Source of the DNA: Selaginella moellendorffii
Lineage: Eukaryota > Streptophyta > Lycopodiopsida > Selaginellales > Selaginellaceae
DNA length: 60,000 bases
NCBI RefSeq assembly: GCF_000143415.4
Contig: NW_003314402.1
Coordinates: 75,804 to 135,803, forward strand
Reading direction: 5' to 3'
Shown here: piece by piece, positions 56,150 through 60,000 of the stretch
Numbering within the stretch: the first letter of the stretch is position 1
Layout: each line of letters begins with the position of its first letter
The notes under the pieces: generated by a model
The model's database searches: none
What the model was told of the DNA's origin: nothing
The model's input: only the letters and a program-made list of their open reading frames with translations
Position numbers and translations under genes: made by a program

Positions 56150-58468
56150 CTGCCCCTGCAAAAGCTGAGGCTTCTAGGACAGCAAAAATTGCCGAGGTGA
56201 GCAATGATAGTGGAGCAGAGGATTTATATGATTCGGGAGTAGAAAGTGGAGCAATCGATGGTGAGGAAGAAGAGGTAAACAAGATTATGGCTGGAGGAGG
56301 AAACGATGCTGAGGTGGAAAGAACAACAGTGGTCGAGAGCTCCATTGAGACTGTCAGGAAACATGGCGAAGCTGTTTCTACTTTCAATCAGAGGTAGTGC
56401 CTTGACCCACGGTAATCCCGTTAAGATGGAAGCTGGTTGTGGTTCCGTGAAAGCTGAAGCTTCGGTTTCGATCGCAGCTGGATGTGATCCTATGAAAGTA
56501 GATGGCTTGGTGAAGATGGAAGCTGGTTTTGAGTCTGCAAGAGTCGAAGCCCCGGTTGGCTCGGTGAAGATGGAACCTGGTTATCATACTGTGAAAGTTG
56601 AAACTCCATTCGGGGGTGGTAAAGCTGCCCATTTGTCTGAAGCGAAGGTGGTTCCAATAGAAAATGACACGGCTAAAGCTGCAGAAAAGCAACCGGTTGT
56701 TTTAGATGCAGAGAGGTGGTGGCTTCTCCAAGAGACTGAAGTTGCCGGGTACTCGACGTCCAGGGGATGCCGGATTCGTGTTGGCGAGTTCGTGTCCTTC
56801 AATTTTCCCAAGCCTGAAGCCGAAAGTAAGAAGAAGTTCTTTGAGCACAAGAGGGTTCGGCCGAAAGCGAGCTCCGACATTGTAAGGTTCTTGACAAAAG
56901 CTTCAGGAGAGGTACGTTTCACTTGACTTGTTTCTTCGTTTTACTTCTAACCATTTGCTCACAGATAGGACGGCTTCCAGCCGACTGGGCCAAGTGTTTG
57001 ATACCTTTGGGAAGTGCAAAATGGCACCAGAGGCTCTTTCTCTTATGAGCAGCATAGTTCTCCATTTGAGGTAGAGTTTCTGTGTTTACCAGAGACGTTA
57101 CGTATATGATGTGCTTGTGTTTATATCAACAAGTCAGAAGCCTTACGAGGAGGGGGTTGAGCGCGGATTGAAGCTTCTGCAAGCTATCTTGAAGCCGTTA
57201 ATGCTTCGAAGAAAAAAAGATTCAACTGATAAAGAAGAAAGGTAAGCATTTTTTTCTTTGCACCGTGCCTTGTCTTGTATTCACTCACAAGTTGGATTCA
57301 CAGACCAATTCCTGTTCTCCAACCGGCTCAATGTGAAGTTATTGAATGCAAACTATCTGAGCCTGAATGCCCTTTACCACAGATCTAAGGCATGAAGAAC
57401 TTCTCTTTCTTTTATTTTCTCGTTTTTTCTGAACACGTTTTTGCTTTTGTGATCAGGTAAAATTCGATCAGTTCGTTGAACAAGGTAAAGTTCTCCATAA
57501 CTATGCCTCGATCCTCGAACTGCTACTTCGATTACGGCAAGCTTGTGATCATCCTTTTCTTGTTCTGAGGTAGAAAATGCATCCTCTTATGTCTGAAGTT
57601 CCTGACGTTTTCTTCGTCACGCAGCCGTGGCGATACTGAAGACTTTGCGGACCTGGGAAAGCTGGCTAGACGTTTCTTGGACAAGAATTCCTCCCAGGTG
57701 CCTTCGACGGCTATGTCAAAGAGGTGGTGGATGATATTCGTAAAGGAGAAAGTGCTGAGTGCCCAATTTGTTTGGAGATGCACGCAGTTCTCACACCATG
57801 CGCTCATTGAATGTGAGCGCCGGAGGTCCCTGTCCAATATCCGAGGTAACATATTGTTTTTTTTCTCGAGCTCTTTTCCATATCCATAGCTATCATGCAG
57901 GCGTTCCTGTACGAAATAGGAACTCATAACTGTACCAACAAGTAATCGGTTTCGAATAAATGTCGAGGAGCAGTGGAAGGAGTCGTCCAAAGTCGAGGCT
58001 CTGCTGCACCACCTCCAGACGTTAAGTGAGGCCGGGTCGAAAAGCGTTGTTTTTAGTCAGTGGACAGCGTTTCTCGACTTGTTAGAGATACCATTGAAAA
58101 GGTACGAGCGTCTTTCCTTTTGGTGCTTTCTCTTTGTTTGTGTTTCTAACAATGCACTGCCAGGAAGAACTTCTGTTTCGTCCGCTTGGACGGAACACTA
58201 TCGCAGCGTCAGCGAGAACAAGTGCTCAAAAACTTCAGCAATATTCCAGCCGTGGCCGTAAGCTTTTCGTGTTGCTTACCTCCAAGAAACCACTCTATTT
58301 TGTGGACAGGTCATGCTCATGCTTTTCTCATGGTATGCGCTATAGTTATCTTTTTTAGCCATCTTCCGAGTCGAGCATCGGTCAGACGAAGAACGTATCG
58401 ATCAAGCGATTCATCGTCAAAGTAAGCGCCAGTTGAAACTCTCTTTGACGTTTCTCATGTCTCTAGAG
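56150..58468 (+). pseudogene. RAD5-like helicase, internally deleted (RAD5-F)
   Basis: The UBA module is absent (GAGCTGCCCCTGCAAAAGCT joins the 5' exon to the linker). The acidic linker, SUMO-motif array (56420-56602) and HIRAN (RVGEFVSFNFPKPEAES) follow. The 28-bp HIRAN and N-lobe deletions are shared, as is CTK-TAG-ELITVP. KPYEEGVERGLKLLQ leads to LRRKKDSTDKEER (T to K). DLGKLARRFLDKNSSQVPST is the best version of that exon, but a base is lost just after it. RING is cut after CPICLEM. SVVFSQWTAFLDLLEIPLKR, motif IV and SIGQTKNVSIKRFIVK remain. The final exon (VEERMQ..MLFR) is deleted at about 58468. Confidence 0.85.
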
Positions 58469-58605
58469 GCGAGACATGAGACAGAAGAACTGGAACATAG
58501 TTAAAGAGGGGAATATGCTTCTAGCATCGGCGCGTAGATAGTTCATAGGCTATGGATATAGGAGCTTTGGCTAGGTTACAAGCATTTCTAGGTTTCTTCG
58601 CGGCT

Positions 58606-60000
58606 ATGGCGGACAGCGAAGGAGCAGGCGATCGCGTCGCAAGCGCGTTTGATTCCGGCAGCATCGGCGACGAGCAAGGTATGCATGCTAGGATCGCCTC
58701 GAGAAGCAGCAGCAGCGCCGGCGCCGGCGCCGCGCCGCGATTTCGCTGGCCTAGAGCCGAGTATGATCTCTAGGAAATTGAGCTGAACGCTGAGGCTTTG
58801 CAGGCGATCGCGTTGATTCCTCTCGTCTCCGCGGCCGGGGCGGCTAGAAAGCCGGGGCGCATTCTAGAGTTTCGGGGTTTCTGGGGCGATCAGTCATGTA
58901 GCGGGCAGTGATTCTCTCACAGGGAGCTGGAAGTCAGCCATGACGTGGAATCCGCCACAAGTTCCTCCCAGCTTGTCCGCCTTGACTGCCACTACTCAGG
59001 CCGACGATGAACTGGGCGTGGATGTGTCGTCTCCCAGCGGCGATTTGCTACTCCAATTTCTCAAGAGTGGTGGGGGCGACGATTAGCTGAGGAGCAGTAG
59101 CAGCTACAGGACCCAGCAGTCGCAGCTCACGGTCCCTGCCACAGCTTTGCTCCTTCTGGAGGAGGAGGAGAAGGTCCTCCTCCACGACCACTCTACGTCC
59201 CAGCAACAAGATTTGGTGGGTGGTCACCTCACTTCCAGCGGCACCAAAACCCACTTTTCCCTTCGGATCCATTCTTGACTCCGTCGGACCACTGATTTCT
59301 ACGCTCGTTTGCTCCTCTTCCAGTCGAGAGACCGTTCCATCCGCCAGTGCCGTATCCTTTTCCAAATGCTCCGACTTTCCAGCCTGCTGATAATGTGGTT
59401 CATCCGCCGCATTCCTCTGGGGAGCTTAAAGCTCGTCCTGGCCTTCACTTCGAGTCTCCGGTGTTTGGACCCAGCACAGCAGAGACCTCGGACTCCAAGC
59501 GCGCCCCAGAGCAGCCGAGGAGATCGGTTACACCTGCGAAGGATGACAAGCAACAATTCCACGGCAATGGTTCCGAGCTCCTTCAGTTGTTACAGGGTGG
59601 TCCTGGTCGTGTGAAGCCCACAGCCTCCACAAAGGTGGATGCTACACGGGACAGTGGGGATTCTGGAGAGCCATCAAAGAAAGGAAGTCCATCTGCTGTT
59701 CACGGCCCCATAGGACCGCCGAGGCGTCATGTCGTTTCTCCTCCGCAGAGTCCAAATGACCTCCTTGGACGTTTGTGGGCTGCTCTTCCGTCGTCAAGCC
59801 ACACTTTGTTTGACGGAGAAAGCGAACGCAAGACGTCAGCCCGGAGCTTTGGCGTTGAAGTGAACGAGATGTCCCGGGAAGTCGATGGAGGTGGAGCTGC
59901 TGGTTTCGCACTTTTGAAGCGAAGGGGATCGGAGCCTGCCGCCTCGCACTACCTTTAAACGACTACGACTATAACGACTCTAAGACAAATGATAAGCCGA
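58606..60000 (+). pseudogene. URT1-like RNA uridylyltransferase, cut by window edge (TUT-F)
   Basis: The first exon MADSEGAGDRVASAFDSGSI GDEQ before GTATGC (58606-58679) is longer by seven codons than in TUT-A and TUT-E and may be the ancestral form. An exon-like AIALIPLVSAAGAARKPGRI lies near 58802. MTWNPPQVPPSLSALTATTQ begins at 58940, with a stop at GACGATTAGCTG (E to stop region). The long Pro-rich frame is 59347-59958, ending at the same CTTTAAACG as all other copies. The catalytic part, if present, lies beyond the window. Confidence 0.7.

Overview
The window looks like nuclear DNA of a compact-genome land plant. The intron model I can check most closely (the NLR genes) uses introns of 57-67 nt, and the gene families are plant NLR immune receptors, pentatricopeptide-repeat (PPR) proteins, a plant-type RAD5/HLTF helicase (UBA + HIRAN + SNF2 + RING), a URT1-like RNA uridylyltransferase and a Rab7 GTPase. 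A lycophyte such as Selaginella is my best guess; this is inference, not a database result.

The architecture is a decayed tandem array. One ancestral block, RAD5(+) > uridylyltransferase(+) > Rab7(+) > NLR(-) > PPR(+), is repeated about six times with different deletions. Unit 1 (1-9.1 kb): RAD5 tail, uridylyltransferase, Rab7 tail, intact NLR1, PPR relic. Unit 2 (9.1-29.2 kb): the only RAD5 copy that keeps the ATPase N-lobe, a Rab7 tail with its prenylation motif, intact NLR2, a divergent RAD5 relic, a large AT-rich island carrying a retrotransposon-like insert, PPR relic. Unit 3 (29.2-38.2 kb): RAD5 fused to an NLR fragment, a second AT-rich island, PPR relic. Unit 4 (38.2-45.6 kb): RAD5, the most complete uridylyltransferase copy, Rab7, NLR fragment. 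A partial unit (45.6-47.4 kb): uridylyltransferase fragment and NLR fragment. Unit 5 (47.4-55.8 kb): RAD5, uridylyltransferase, intact NLR6, PPR relic. Unit 6 (55.8 kb to the edge): RAD5 and uridylyltransferase.

Only the three NLR genes (NLR1, NLR2, NLR6) look intact. A three-exon model with 61-nt and 57/67/59-nt introns fits all three in frame and predicts proteins of 1285, 1078 and 1247 residues. Each has two tandem coiled-coil-like modules on separate exons, an NB-ARC domain (GMGGCGKTT, LDDVW or LDDMW, GLPLAL, VHD) and a long LRR region. The partner genes are all broken, and several lesions are shared between copies. The amplified pieces were therefore already pseudogenes, and the array behaves as an NLR cluster dragging dead passengers.

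The two AT-rich islands (about 17.0-27.9 kb and 32.4-36.9 kb) are copies of one element. They keep short reading-frame patches that I do not recognise. The first island also holds a 5.3-kb insert with an LTR-like end and a primer-binding-site-like sequence on the minus strand, and a 323-bp inverted-repeat element.
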